A stretch of 64,000 bases of DNA, from positions 62,001-126,000 of the forward strand of contig JACXWD010000001.1 of assembly GCA_014764515.1 (NCBI GenBank), in the 5' to 3' direction. Every line of letters begins with the position of its first letter. Position 1 is the stretch's first letter. The position numbers and the translations under genes are program-made. Positions 17,099 to 25,480 of the stretch are shown piece after piece. The stretch comes from Candidatus Polarisedimenticola svalbardensis (GTDB taxonomy: Bacteria > Acidobacteriota > Polarisedimenticolia > Polarisedimenticolales > Polarisedimenticolaceae). The notes beneath the pieces are model-generated. The model saw nothing but the letters and a program-made list of their open reading frames with translations. It made no database searches and was not told the origin of the DNA.

Positions 17099-19228
17099 TC
17101 AGCCGACCCGGCCGATCCTCAGGCGGGCCCGCCAGCGGGCCGGCAGCTCTCCCAACACCCGCTCCGCTTCCAGAAGGGAGCCGTCGTCCTTTTCCAGGAG
17201 TTTCCGGGCCATCGCCCTGGCCTCGGCAAGCAGTTCCGGCCTGGCCACTGCCTGGCGCACGAACCACATGTCCCCTGCTCCGTGCTGCTCCACACCGAGG
17301 AGTGAACCGGGGCCCCGGATCAGAAGATCTTTCTCCGCCACCAGGAAGCCGTTGGTGGTTTGGGCGATCACCGCAAGCCGCTCTTCCGCTGCCTGCCGGG
17401 ATGGGCCTTCCCCATTCATCAGGATGCAGTACGACCTGCCCCCGCCCCTGCCTACCCGGCCCCTGAGCTGATGTAACTGGGCCAGGCCGAAGCGGTCGGC
17501 GTCTTCCACAACCATCACCGTGGCGTTGGGCACATCCAGGCCGACTTCGATGACGGTGGTCGCCACCAGGATCGGCAGGCGGCCGCTGCGAAAATCATCC
17601 ATGACGCCGATCTTCTCGTCGGCGGACAGGCGGCCATGGAGCAGGCCGACCGGCGTTTCGGGGAAAACATCTTTCGCCAGCCGACGTGCGTGGCCTGTGG
17701 CCGACTTCAGGCGACGGCCGTCCTCATCCTCAACCGTCGGCACCACGATGTAGACCTGGCGACCTCTCTGCACCGCTTCCCGGATACCCTGGTACACCTT
17801 CGCCCGGTCTTTTTCTCCCCGGACCAGAGTACGGACCGGCTCCCGGCCCGGTGGAAGTTCATCGATCACCGAGATATCCAGATCGCCGTACACAGTCATC
17901 GCAACGGTTCTGGGTATCGGGGTGGCGGTCATCACCAGCAGGTCGGGCCGCCCGTTCTTGTCGGCCAGGGCCGCCCGCTGCAATACGCCGAAGCGGTGTT
18001 GTTCGTCCACCACCGCCAGCCCCAGGTCCCGGAACCTGACTCCGGCGTCGAACAGCGTATGGGTCCCGACCACCAGCTTCCGGGATCCGTCTGCGATCCC
18101 CGCCAGGATCTCCCGACGCAGTCCGGCAGCGGTGGATCCGGTGAGGAGCACCGGTCGATCCCGCTCCGGGACCGCTTCCAGGATCCTGAGGAGGTTGCGG
18201 TGGTGCTGGGCCGCCAGTATCCCGGTGGGCGCCATCAGTGCGGCCTGCCGCCCTGCTCCGGCCACACCCAGCATCGCCAGCACCGCCACTGCCGTCTTGC
18301 CGCTGCCGACGTCGCCCTGGAGCAGCCTGGCCATCGGCCGGGGTGACACCAGGTCTGCGGCGATCTCCCCTGCCACCCGTTCCTGTGCGGCGGTGAAACG
18401 GAACGGGAACAGTGCTGCAGGATCCGGGATCTCGATCCGCCGGCCCCCTGATCGTGCACCGGGGACGGCGGAACGGTAACGGGCCCGATGGAAGCCCAGC
18501 CCGAGCTGGAGCAGGAACATCTCCTCGAACGCCAGGGACAGCCAGGCCGGCGTGCTGAAGGAGGTCAATCGGTCCTGGTCCGTATCTCCAGGGGGAAAAT
18601 GCACTTCACGGATCGCCTGCAGGCGGTTCATTGCGCCGGGCCGCTCCGTGATTTCAGGAGGCAGAGCCGGCCCTGCCGACGATCCCTCCAGCCGCTCCAG
18701 AATACCGAACACCAGGGTCCGCAGCATCCTTGTGGACAGGCCGGCCAGGCGGCGGTAGACCGGCACGATACGTCCGGTATGGATGGCCGGATCATCGTCG
18801 GTGGACGGCATCTCGATCTCAGGATTCTGAAGTACCAGCTCTCCCTTGCGGTCCGCCACCGGCCGGCCGTAAAGGATCAGGTCCCGTCCGGGCGTGAGGT
18901 GCTGCTTCAGGTACGGCTGGTTGTACCAGACCACCTTCAGCGTCGCTGCAGGATCCTGAACCAGGGCCTCAACGATCCGGAACCCTTTACGCCGGGTATG
19001 GATCACCCGGGAGGAGATGACGGTTACCGTCAGGCTGACCGCCTTCCCTCCCGCCGTAAGTTCGGAGATCGGCAGGAAGGTCCGGCGATCCTCGTACCTC
19101 ACCGGGAAATGGGCCAGCAGGTCTTCCACCACGAAGAACCGTTCCTCGGCCAGGGCAGCGGACCGTTTCGGGCCGATTCCCCGAAGTTCCACCAGCGGGG
19201 CCCCGACATGCAACCTGCCGGCGTTCAC
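17099..19228 (-). CDS. recG: ATP-dependent DNA helicase RecG
   Basis: Branch-migration helicase that remodels stalled forks and Holliday junctions. The 709 residues include the N-terminal wedge/OB region (LRGIGPKRSAALAEE, FPVRYEDRR). The helicase core has the Q-like FRFTAAQERV, Walker A LQGDVGSGKTAVA, DEQH box VVDEQHRFGV, TATPIPRT, and motifs V/VI (ATTVIEVGLDVPNAT, QLRGRVGRGG). The GTG start 19228 overlaps the stop of the EamA gene (GTGA) and has a purine-rich SD. Convergent with rho, 14 bases apart. Confidence 0.95.
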   Translation of the reverse strand: MNAGRLHVGAPLVELRGIGPKRSAALAEERFFVVEDLLAHFPVRYEDRRTFLPISELTAGGKAVSLTVTVISSRVIHTRRKGFRIVEALVQDPAATLKVVWYNQPYLKQHLTPGRDLILYGRPVADRKGELVLQNPEIEMPSTDDDPAIHTGRIVPVYRRLAGLSTRMLRTLVFGILERLEGSSAGPALPPEITERPGAMNRLQAIREVHFPPGDTDQDRLTSFSTPAWLSLAFEEMFLLQLGLGFHRARYRSAVPGARSGGRRIEIPDPAALFPFRFTAAQERVAGEIAADLVSPRPMARLLQGDVGSGKTAVAVLAMLGVAGAGRQAALMAPTGILAAQHHRNLLRILEAVPERDRPVLLTGSTAAGLRREILAGIADGSRKLVVGTHTLFDAGVRFRDLGLAVVDEQHRFGVLQRAALADKNGRPDLLVMTATPIPRTVAMTVYGDLDISVIDELPPGREPVRTLVRGEKDRAKVYQGIREAVQRGRQVYIVVPTVEDEDGRRLKSATGHARRLAKDVFPETPVGLLHGRLSADEKIGVMDDFRSGRLPILVATTVIEVGLDVPNATVMVVEDADRFGLAQLHQLRGRVGRGGGRSYCILMNGEGPSRQAAEERLAVIAQTTNGFLVAEKDLLIRGPGSLLGVEQHGAGDMWFVRQAVARPELLAEARAMARKLLEKDDGSLLEAERVLGELPARWRARLRIGRVG

Positions 19229-20100
19229 GCCGCTTCCCCTTCCTCCCGGTTCCACTGCACAATCAGGAGTCCGGCGAGGATCAGTGCAGCGCCGGGGTAG
19301 AACAGCCGGGTCGGCATCTCCTTGAACAGGATGGCGGCGTACAGGGTAGCCAGCACCGGCTCACCGAGAACCGCCATGTTCACCGGGAAGGCCGGCAACC
19401 GCCGCACGCTCCAGTTCAGAAGCCCGTGGCCGACCAGGTTCGGGCCGGCGGCCAGGAGTGCGAACCAGAGCCAGGCCATAGGCGGAAAGCCGCGTAACGG
19501 AACTCCATACGACAGCACGAACACCAGGAGAACCAGGGTGGCGGCGCCGTTGACCAGAAGCAGGTAGCGGGTAAACCGGATCCGGTTCCGCAGAGCCCGG
19601 CCGATCATGAAGTACACCGAGGCGGTCAGGGCTCCCACAACCGCCAGACCGTCACCCAGCAGGGCCTGGCCGCCGGTCTGCAGATCCCCACCGGCGATGA
19701 GGGCGATTCCGGCCAGGGAGAGGATCACCGCGAACACGCCCCGGGCGCCGACCCGCTCTCCCAGAACCGACGGACCCAGAACCGCCGTGAACAGCGGCTG
19801 GGTTGTCACCAGCATCACCGAGGAAGCGACCGAGGTGTAATCGAGGGAGGAGATCCAGGATGCAAAGTGCAACCCGAGGAGGACACCGGCCAGCGTCGCC
19901 AGCCCCAGGTCACGGCGGGAAACCGGGCCGGTGGCCCGTATACCGGAAGGAGCCAGGGCCGCTGTTGAAAACAGCATGCGATAGAAAGCGATGGCCAGGG
20001 CCGGCGCAGCCGCAAGGCGGACCAGGATCGCCGACCAGGAAATCGCCACCACAGCCACCGTTAGGGCAAGGCCGGCCCGCACCTTGTTGCCGGCGGCCAC
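19225..20100 (-). CDS. EamA/DMT family transporter
   Basis: A 291-residue membrane protein with ten predicted hydrophobic helices and the internal two-fold EamA duplication of the drug/metabolite transporter superfamily. The first repeat begins LALTVAVVAISWSAILVRLA and the second near LLGDGLAVVGALTASVYF. Substrate unknown; many relatives export amino acids or metabolites. GTG 20100 is chosen because it precedes the first helix; the open frame extends 46 residues further but runs antiparallel to no signal and overlaps the response regulator. Coupled to recG by GTGA. Confidence 0.78.
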   Translation of the reverse strand: MAAGNKVRAGLALTVAVVAISWSAILVRLAAAPALAIAFYRMLFSTAALAPSGIRATGPVSRRDLGLATLAGVLLGLHFASWISSLDYTSVASSVMLVTTQPLFTAVLGPSVLGERVGARGVFAVILSLAGIALIAGGDLQTGGQALLGDGLAVVGALTASVYFMIGRALRNRIRFTRYLLLVNGAATLVLLVFVLSYGVPLRGFPPMAWLWFALLAAGPNLVGHGLLNWSVRRLPAFPVNMAVLGEPVLATLYAAILFKEMPTRLFYPGAALILAGLLIVQWNREEGEAA

Positions 20101-20107
20101 GACCGGT

Positions 20108-21061
20108 TCAGCGTGGATCGACGGGGAGGAGGATCTTGCGGTCCAGCAGAGAGCAGATCGCCTCGGCCAACGCACCGTCCAGGAGAGGGCAATCGTCCAG
20201 AATGGCGGCGATGGAGGATCCTGAGCGTGCGCGGGCAAGCACTTCGTACTCCGGCTCGGTCACCGTCTCGGTTTTCACCGCATCGCGCTGCTCGGCGTTG
20301 ACCGCAAGCACCTGCCCGGTCTCGGGCAGTCCGACCTTCCAGCGGTTCCATTCGTCCAGGGAAACCATGCCGTGCATCATGACGGTGTCGATCTGCTGAT
20401 CCACCGATCGTTCCCGTGCAATTCCGTCCCCCGGCATGACCCGGAACTCGGCGTCTTCCCATCCCAGCATGCGGTACAGCGCCTTCTGCCCCGAGATGTT
20501 CCCGGACCAGGCGTGGGTCACCTTTCCGCCGTCGAAGTGCACCTCACCCTCGGTGCTGTGGCTGCGGAGATAGACAACACCGTTCCGCCCGTTGAGGGAC
20601 AGGATCTGAAGCAGGTCGGGCAACGAAAGATGCTCAACGCTGCCGGCCAGCACCGCGCCATCGCCGCGCCTGGCCTTCTCCAACTGGCGGCGGCGCTCCA
20701 GACTGCGCTCCACCCTGGCGTACAGCTCCTCGACTTCGAATGGTTTTGTGACGTAATCGTCGGCGCCGAGGTGAAACCCGCGCAGCTTCTGCGGCAATTC
20801 CCGCTCGGTGGTCAGGAATATGAACGGGATCTCGGAGAACTCCGGCCTGCTCCGGATTCTCTCGAACAGGGACCAGCCGTCGATCCCGGGCATCAGGATG
20901 TCTGAGACGATGATGTCCGGCGTTTCCAGCTCCAGGCCCCGGAGCGCCTCCTCGGCGTGTCCGGCCCGGTGGATGCTGTACCCCATCGGCTCAAAATAAT
21001 CCACGATGATCTGGACGATCAATCTGCTGTCGTCAATGATCAACAGTCTAGGCGCGTTCAT
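20108..21061 (-). CDS. response regulator with C-terminal DUF4388 domain
   Basis: This 317-residue protein has an N-terminal receiver domain (residues 1-120; IIDDSR acidic pair, phospho-acceptor in IIVSDILMPG, Thr in FLTTE, Lys in VTKPF). A DUF4388 domain follows (about 138-215), with SLPDLLQILSLNGRNGVVYL and EGEVHFDGGKVTHA. The C-terminal ~100 residues look like a degenerate winged-helix or second copy. DUF4388 regulators are common in gliding or predatory delta-type bacteria and Acidobacteria. No histidine kinase is nearby. ATG 21061 has GGAGGGGG. It follows the HD-GYP regulator by 20 bases. Confidence 0.82.
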   Translation of the reverse strand: MNAPRLLIIDDSRLIVQIIVDYFEPMGYSIHRAGHAEEALRGLELETPDIIVSDILMPGIDGWSLFERIRSRPEFSEIPFIFLTTERELPQKLRGFHLGADDYVTKPFEVEELYARVERSLERRRQLEKARRGDGAVLAGSVEHLSLPDLLQILSLNGRNGVVYLRSHSTEGEVHFDGGKVTHAWSGNISGQKALYRMLGWEDAEFRVMPGDGIARERSVDQQIDTVMMHGMVSLDEWNRWKVGLPETGQVLAVNAEQRDAVKTETVTEPEYEVLARARSGSSIAAILDDCPLLDGALAEAICSLLDRKILLPVDPR

Positions 21062-21081
21062 GCCCCCTCCGGCTCAGACCG

Positions 21082-22605
21082 CTATTCTATCTGATCGATC
21101 AGCTCGCGTATCGTCGGAGTTGTACTGAAAGTGTCATCGGTCAGTTCCCCCCGGGCGTAGGCCTCCTGGGCGGCCTGAACCAGCGTGGGATCGAACTGCT
21201 TGCCGGCGAACTTGAGCAATTCCTTGAGGGCCACCGGCACCGGCATCGCCTTGCGGTAGATCCGGTCGGTGGTCATGGCGTCGAAGGCGTCGCCGATCAG
21301 GATGATCCGGCCCATGAGCGGAATGTCGTCACCGGCCAGCCCCTCGGGGTAACCTGTGCCGTCCCAATGCTCGTGGTGGTGCTGGATGCCCGGAATGACA
21401 TCCTTCAGAGCCGGTATATGGGACAGCATGCGGCCGCCGGCCACCGGATGCTCCTTCATGACTTCGTATTCGCCATCGTCCAGCCGCGCCGGCTTCTTGA
21501 GGATGTCGTCCGGAGTAGCGATCTTGCCCACATCGTGGAGGATGGCTGCCAGCAGCAGCGGCTCCATCCGGTCCCGCGGCAGATCGACCATCCTGCCCAG
21601 GAGAAGGGACATGCGGGCCACCCGCAGGGAGTGGCCATGGGTGTAGGCGTCCTTGGCATCCACGGCGCCGGCCATTGAAACAATGATATTCAGGAACATG
21701 GAACGGATTTCCCGTTCCAGTCGCGCGTTTTCGATAAAGATCGCCGCCTGGGAGGCCAGGGCGTAGAGCACCTTCTGCTGCTGGGCGGTCACCTTGCCGG
21801 ACCGGCGGCTAACATCCAGTTCGATGCCACCCACCAGCTTCTCCTTGGCGACCATCGGCACGAACACGGTCCCCCGCTCCGGATCCTCGTACATCCGGAT
21901 CGCCCGGGACTGGATTTCGCCTCCCTCGGTTTCGTCCGGTCCCAGCTGAGGGAGTTTTTCCGAGATCCGGAAGCGGTCCCCCAGAACCTGGCCTTCCCGG
22001 TCGAACCCTTCAACGCCTCGCACCTGCAGTGACCCCTCTTCCGGATCGTGAAGCAGCAGGACGCCCCGGTCGGTGCCGATCGCCACCATCGCCTGGCGCA
22101 GCATGATGTTGATCTCGTCGTCGACCTTGAAAGGCGACGTAATCGCCGAGCCGATCCCGAACAGCATCTGAAGGTAGAAATCCCCCACCTGCCGGTGGGT
22201 CTCGATCGATTCCCGGGTCCGGGTGTTGATCCGCAGCCGGGCCAGCAGTTCCTTGGTGAAGAACGGCTTGGTGAGGTAGTCGTCGGCGCCGGCGTCGAAG
22301 CCGGCCAGCTTGTCCTTCAACTCGTTCCTTGAGGACAGGAACAGCACCGGGATCTGGCTGGTGGCCGTGTTGCTTTTCAGTTCCCGGCAGACCTCATAGC
22401 CGTCCATCCCGGGGAGGACAATGTCCAGCAGGATCAGGTCGGGCCGGATATCCTGGGCCAGGCTCAGAGCTTTCTCTCCGTCTTCCGCCACGGAGACCCG
22501 GTAACCCTCGGCCTCCAGTTCCTCCCGCAGGATATTGCGGAGAAGGTCCGAGTCGTCCACCACAAGGATCGAGGGTGTCTCATGAATATGGACGTTCGGG
22601 TTCAT
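21082..22605 (-). CDS. response regulator with GAF and HD-GYP domains (c-di-GMP phosphodiesterase)
   Basis: A 507-residue protein. Receiver domain about 12-130 (VVDDSD, phospho-Asp in LILLDIVLPG, Lys in LTKPF), GAF domain about 160-310, and HD-GYP domain about 320-495. Catalytic residues are present: HGHSLRVARMS, the LHDVGK metal-binding pair, and HHEHWDGTGYPEGL. HD-GYP domains hydrolyse cyclic di-GMP, so phosphorylation should control its level, linking to motility or biofilm. ATG 22605 follows GGAG closely; a GTG three codons earlier is possible. It is upstream of the DUF4388 regulator, probably in one operon. Confidence 0.88.
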   Translation of the reverse strand: MNPNVHIHETPSILVVDDSDLLRNILREELEAEGYRVSVAEDGEKALSLAQDIRPDLILLDIVLPGMDGYEVCRELKSNTATSQIPVLFLSSRNELKDKLAGFDAGADDYLTKPFFTKELLARLRINTRTRESIETHRQVGDFYLQMLFGIGSAITSPFKVDDEINIMLRQAMVAIGTDRGVLLLHDPEEGSLQVRGVEGFDREGQVLGDRFRISEKLPQLGPDETEGGEIQSRAIRMYEDPERGTVFVPMVAKEKLVGGIELDVSRRSGKVTAQQQKVLYALASQAAIFIENARLEREIRSMFLNIIVSMAGAVDAKDAYTHGHSLRVARMSLLLGRMVDLPRDRMEPLLLAAILHDVGKIATPDDILKKPARLDDGEYEVMKEHPVAGGRMLSHIPALKDVIPGIQHHHEHWDGTGYPEGLAGDDIPLMGRIILIGDAFDAMTTDRIYRKAMPVPVALKELLKFAGKQFDPTLVQAAQEAYARGELTDDTFSTTPTIRELIDQIE

Positions 22606-22669
22606 CAGCTCCACCGGTGAGAAAAATGCAACTCTTCCTGAAAAAGCGTAGGTACGGCGCCGGTGGAAG

Positions 22670-23551
22670 TCAAGCGAACAGCAAAACCAACACTACGGCG
22701 CCCCACAGCAGGATCGCCGTGCGAAGTGGGCCGTCGCGAACCACCAGGCCGGTTGGACTCTCACCCTCCCCCCGTCGATGGACCAGGTACAGATACCTGA
22801 AAATGCCGTACAGCACGAACGGGAGTGTCAGGCCCATGTACGGTGTGTCGAGCTTTTCCGCGACTTCCGGGGAAAAAGCGTAGAACGCATAGGACAGAAC
22901 CGTGGAAGCGGTGACCACCCCGATCATCTGATCCAGGAACCCGACGGAATACTCTTCCAGGATCGGCCGCTGGGCCGTTTCCATGTCCACAAGGCCGTCC
23001 AGCTCCTGGCGGCGTTTCACGAAACCCAGGAACAGGGCGATGAGGCCGGTGCAGAGGATCAGCCAGTTGGACATGCCAACGGCCACCGCTGCGGCGCCAC
23101 CCCACGCCCGCAGCAGGAAACCTGAGGCCACCAGCATGACGTCCAGGATCACGACGTTTTTCAGCCCCAGCGAGTAGACCAGGTTCAGGGCAAGATACCC
23201 GGCCAGGATCCCCGCGAACTCTTTTCCCAGAAACAGTGCGCCGGCGAAGCCGCCTGCGGCCAGCAGAACCGCCAGGGTGGCGGCCAGGCGAGGGGCCAGT
23301 TCACCGGCTGCGATCGGCCGGTTGCGCTTCTGCCGGTGGAGCCGGTCCAGTTCCCGATCCGCCAGATCGTTGACCAGGTAGACCGCCGAACTCATCAGGC
23401 AGAAGAGGGCGAAGGCGGCCAGGGCGCGCAGGACGGCGTCGGTATCGACCAGGCGCTGGGCGAACACCAGGGGGGCCAGCACAAATACGTTCTTGATCCA
23501 GTGCAGAGGCCTCATGGAGACCAGGGCTGCTGCTGCCGTTCCTCTTGCCAT
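22670..23551 (-). CDS. UbiA-family decaprenyl-phosphate phosphoribosyltransferase-like prenyltransferase
   Basis: A 293-residue polytopic membrane protein. The first Asp-rich motif is NDLADRELDRLHRQKRNRPI (NDxxDxxxD plus HxxKxxRP). The second region ILDVMLVASGFLLRAWGGA is characteristic of phosphoribosyltransferases that load 5-phosphoribose onto polyprenyl phosphate, rather than ubiquinone prenyltransferases. ATG 23551 has GAGGAG upstream. A divergent GT2 gene starts 60 bases away; both may act on lipid-linked sugars for envelope polysaccharide. Family is secure; the exact lipid substrate is inferred. Confidence 0.82.
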   Translation of the reverse strand: MARGTAAAALVSMRPLHWIKNVFVLAPLVFAQRLVDTDAVLRALAAFALFCLMSSAVYLVNDLADRELDRLHRQKRNRPIAAGELAPRLAATLAVLLAAGGFAGALFLGKEFAGILAGYLALNLVYSLGLKNVVILDVMLVASGFLLRAWGGAAAVAVGMSNWLILCTGLIALFLGFVKRRQELDGLVDMETAQRPILEEYSVGFLDQMIGVVTASTVLSYAFYAFSPEVAEKLDTPYMGLTLPFVLYGIFRYLYLVHRRGEGESPTGLVVRDGPLRTAILLWGAVVLVLLFA

Positions 23552-23573
23552 CGGCTCCTCGTTTATGAACAGC

Positions 23574-23579
23574 TATAAT
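23574..23579 (+). promoter_or_regulatory. consensus -10 box (TATAAT) in the divergent UbiA/GT2 intergenic region
   Basis: TATAAT at 23574-23579 is a perfect -10 for the plus strand, placing a start near 23586. No good -35 lies 16-18 bases upstream. On the minus strand the overlapping TATTAT could serve the UbiA gene, with a weak TTCTTT 16 bases before it. The divergent promoters would then share bases. Confidence 0.45.
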
Positions 23580-23587
23580 ACGGCACT

Positions 23588-23614
23588 ATGCGCTTTAAAG
23601 AACCTAGCAGTTGA
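23588..23614 (+). other. candidate 8-codon leader ORF overlapping the GT2 start (TTGA)
   Basis: ATG 23588 opens a frame MRFKEPSS and stops at TGA 23612-23614. The TGA overlaps the TTG start of the glycosyltransferase gene. The ATG begins 8 bases after the TATAAT box, so it would be at the very 5' end of the transcript. The glycosyltransferase has no clear Shine-Dalgarno sequence, so termination on this leader could load ribosomes onto the TTG. Confidence 0.35.
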
Positions 23615-24306
23615 GCCTGGTAATCGATGTCGTCATCCCGGCCCTGGATGAGGAACAGTCTATCCACCGGGTTTTGCAGGATATCCCCCACCGACTGGTG
23701 CGCAGCGTGGTGGTCGTCGACAACGGCAGCACCGATCGGACCGCCGCCGTGGCCCGGTCTGCAGGCGCACAGGTCGTGGCCGAACCGAGGCGGGGATACG
23801 GTTCGGCCTGCCTGGCCGGGATCCGGCATTCCAGCTCTCAGGAACCCCCTCCCGACGTCCTGGTCTTCCTGGACGCCGACTACAGCGACCACCCGGACCA
23901 GATGGAACAGGTTCTGGAACCTATCGTCGCCGGGAGGGCCGATCTGGTAATCGGGTCCCGGGTTCTGGGGAGCAGGGAACCTGGAGCGCTGTTGCCCCAG
24001 GCCAGGTTCGGCAACCTGGTGGCGGCGGTGCTGATCCGGTTGCTCTACCGCGTGCGGATCACCGACCTGGGACCGTTTCGGGCGATCCGGGCCGAGGCCC
24101 TGCTGTCCCTGGGCATGGCGGACCGGGACTACGGCTGGACGGTTGAGATGCAGGTCAAGGCGGCAAAGGCCGGACTACAGGTAGAGGAGGTGCCGGTTTC
24201 CTACCGGCGCCGGATCGGGAAATCGAAGATCACCGGCACCCTGGCCGGATCCATGCGGGCCGGCTGGAAGATCCTGGCCACTATCTTCCGTTACGCCCGA
24301 TCGTGA
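23611..24306 (+). CDS. family 2 glycosyltransferase (dolichol-phosphate mannosyltransferase-like)
   Basis: A 231-residue cytoplasmic GT-A enzyme: VIPALDEEQSI N-terminal strand, VVVDNGSTDRT, and FLDADYSDHP with the DxD motif. The C-terminal half has EVPVSYRRRIGKSKITG, typical of polyprenyl-phosphate glycosyltransferases. No C-terminal membrane helices are present. Together with the divergent UbiA protein it suggests use of polyprenyl-phosphate sugars. The only suitable start is TTG 23611. The last 16 bases overlap the 3' end of greA. Confidence 0.82.
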   Translation: MSLVIDVVIPALDEEQSIHRVLQDIPHRLVRSVVVVDNGSTDRTAAVARSAGAQVVAEPRRGYGSACLAGIRHSSSQEPPPDVLVFLDADYSDHPDQMEQVLEPIVAGRADLVIGSRVLGSREPGALLPQARFGNLVAAVLIRLLYRVRITDLGPFRAIRAEALLSLGMADRDYGWTVEMQVKAAKAGLQVEEVPVSYRRRIGKSKITGTLAGSMRAGWKILATIFRYARS

Positions 24307-24758
24307 ATCGTGGACAGCTCCAGGACTTCATAATTCTTCGTTCCGGACGGGATCCGTATGGAGACCTCGTCTCCGACCTTCTTGCCCATCAGGCCCTTGC
24401 CGATAGGTGAAGCGACCGAGATCAGCCCGTCCCTGGATTCGGCCAGTTCCGGCACCACCAGCTCGTACCGTATCTCCTGGTCGCTATCCAGATCCAGGAG
24501 CTCCACCCGGGAGCCGAGGGAGACCTTGTCACGGGGAATCAGGGCCATATTCACCGCGCCGAGCTCGGACAGCCGGCCCCGCAGCTGGCCGATCCGGGCC
24601 TTGACGTAGGCCTGACGCTCCAGCGCGGCGTGATACTCTGCATTTTCCTTGAGATCGCCCAGGGCCAGCGCCGCCTTGATCTCCTTTGGTAACTCGATCC
24701 GCAGCTCGCGCTCCAGGCCCTTCAATTCTGCGCTCAGCGTATCCAGGACCTTTTGCAT
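24291..24758 (-). CDS. greA: transcription elongation factor GreA
   Basis: Binds the secondary channel of RNA polymerase and stimulates transcript cleavage in backtracked complexes. The 155 residues have the N-terminal coiled coil with the tip acidic pair region (DLKENAEYHAALERQAYVKARI) and the C-terminal FKBP-like domain (VSVASPIGKGLMGKKVGDEV-type segment). ATG 24758 follows GGAG; the upstream frame adds a non-family 34 residues. It is divergent from the ccm operon with 174 bases between. Confidence 0.95.
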   Translation of the reverse strand: MQKVLDTLSAELKGLERELRIELPKEIKAALALGDLKENAEYHAALERQAYVKARIGQLRGRLSELGAVNMALIPRDKVSLGSRVELLDLDSDQEIRYELVVPELAESRDGLISVASPIGKGLMGKKVGDEVSIRIPSGTKNYEVLELSTIHDRA

Positions 24759-24932
24759 CGACACTCCTGCACCTGGGAACTCCGATTGACCGGAATTCCA
24801 GACATAATCCGGTAATCTACAGGAATCCGACATCAGCGGCAAACGGTTGGCACTACCCATTGACCCCCGAAAGCACTATACTTGTACCGATCAGAATATA
24901 CTGGTTTACTCACTCGGAGAATCGACGGGATC

Positions 24933-25391
24933 ATGAACAAGCGACAGATCAAATTCCTGCTTCTGGGCCTCGGCATACTGGGGTCCATGGGTCTGCTCCT
25001 TGCCGTGGGCATCGGTCAATCCGGTGGCTTGTCCTACTACCTCACGGTGGATGAATACCTGAACGAGCGCCCCCAGGGCCTGGACAACTACAGGGTCAAC
25101 GGCAAAGTCGAGACCGGCACCATCGTCCGGCTGGAAAGTGGCCTGGACGTCAACTTCAACGTCACCGATGGTGCGGCCACCTTCCCTGTCAGTTACCACG
25201 GCATCGTTCCCGACACCTTCGTGGATGGAGCCGACGTTGTGGTTGAAGGGGACATGGACGGCAGCGGCGTGTTCGTCGCCCATACCATGCTGGCCAAATG
25301 CCCGTCGAAATACGAGGCGGCCGAAGGGTCCGGCGAGGACGGCGAGGCCACGTACCAGGATCACCTGGACTCCCTGGAGAATCCTGAGTAG
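24933..25391 (+). CDS. ccmE: cytochrome c maturation heme chaperone CcmE (Cys-type)
   Basis: Periplasmic, membrane-anchored heme carrier of System I. The 152 residues include an N-terminal membrane helix (about 8-28) and an OB-fold domain (VNGKVETGTIV, VNFNVTDG, VVVEGDMDGSGVFVAHTMLAKCPSKY). The heme-binding residue is C123 in a CxxxY motif (C123, Y127). Most proteobacterial CcmE proteins instead have HxxxY; the Cys form is known from archaea and Desulfovibrio. First gene of the ccm operon. ATG 24933 is chosen by the membrane helix. Confidence 0.93.
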   Translation: MNKRQIKFLLLGLGILGSMGLLLAVGIGQSGGLSYYLTVDEYLNERPQGLDNYRVNGKVETGTIVRLESGLDVNFNVTDGAATFPVSYHGIVPDTFVDGADVVVEGDMDGSGVFVAHTMLAKCPSKYEAAEGSGEDGEATYQDHLDSLENPE

Positions 25392-25480
25392 ACCAGGCGC
25401 CCCTGCCCGGCCAGGGGCAATCACAAGGGTTCTAACCGCCTAGCGCCGGCAACGGCGTTCCGCGCAGGAGCATATCCTTC

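Noticed and set aside
15612-17267. 551-codon minus-strand frame across rho
   Set aside because: Antisense shadow of rho, with composition typical of GC-rich shadows and no domain or SD.
24848-24863. sigma54-like TGGCAC...TTGAC before ccmE
   Set aside because: The spacing between the GG and GC elements is one base too long and the GC is missing.
24860-24902. TTGACC with TATACT boxes before ccmE
   Set aside because: Spacers of 11 and about 31 bases do not fit a sigma70 promoter.
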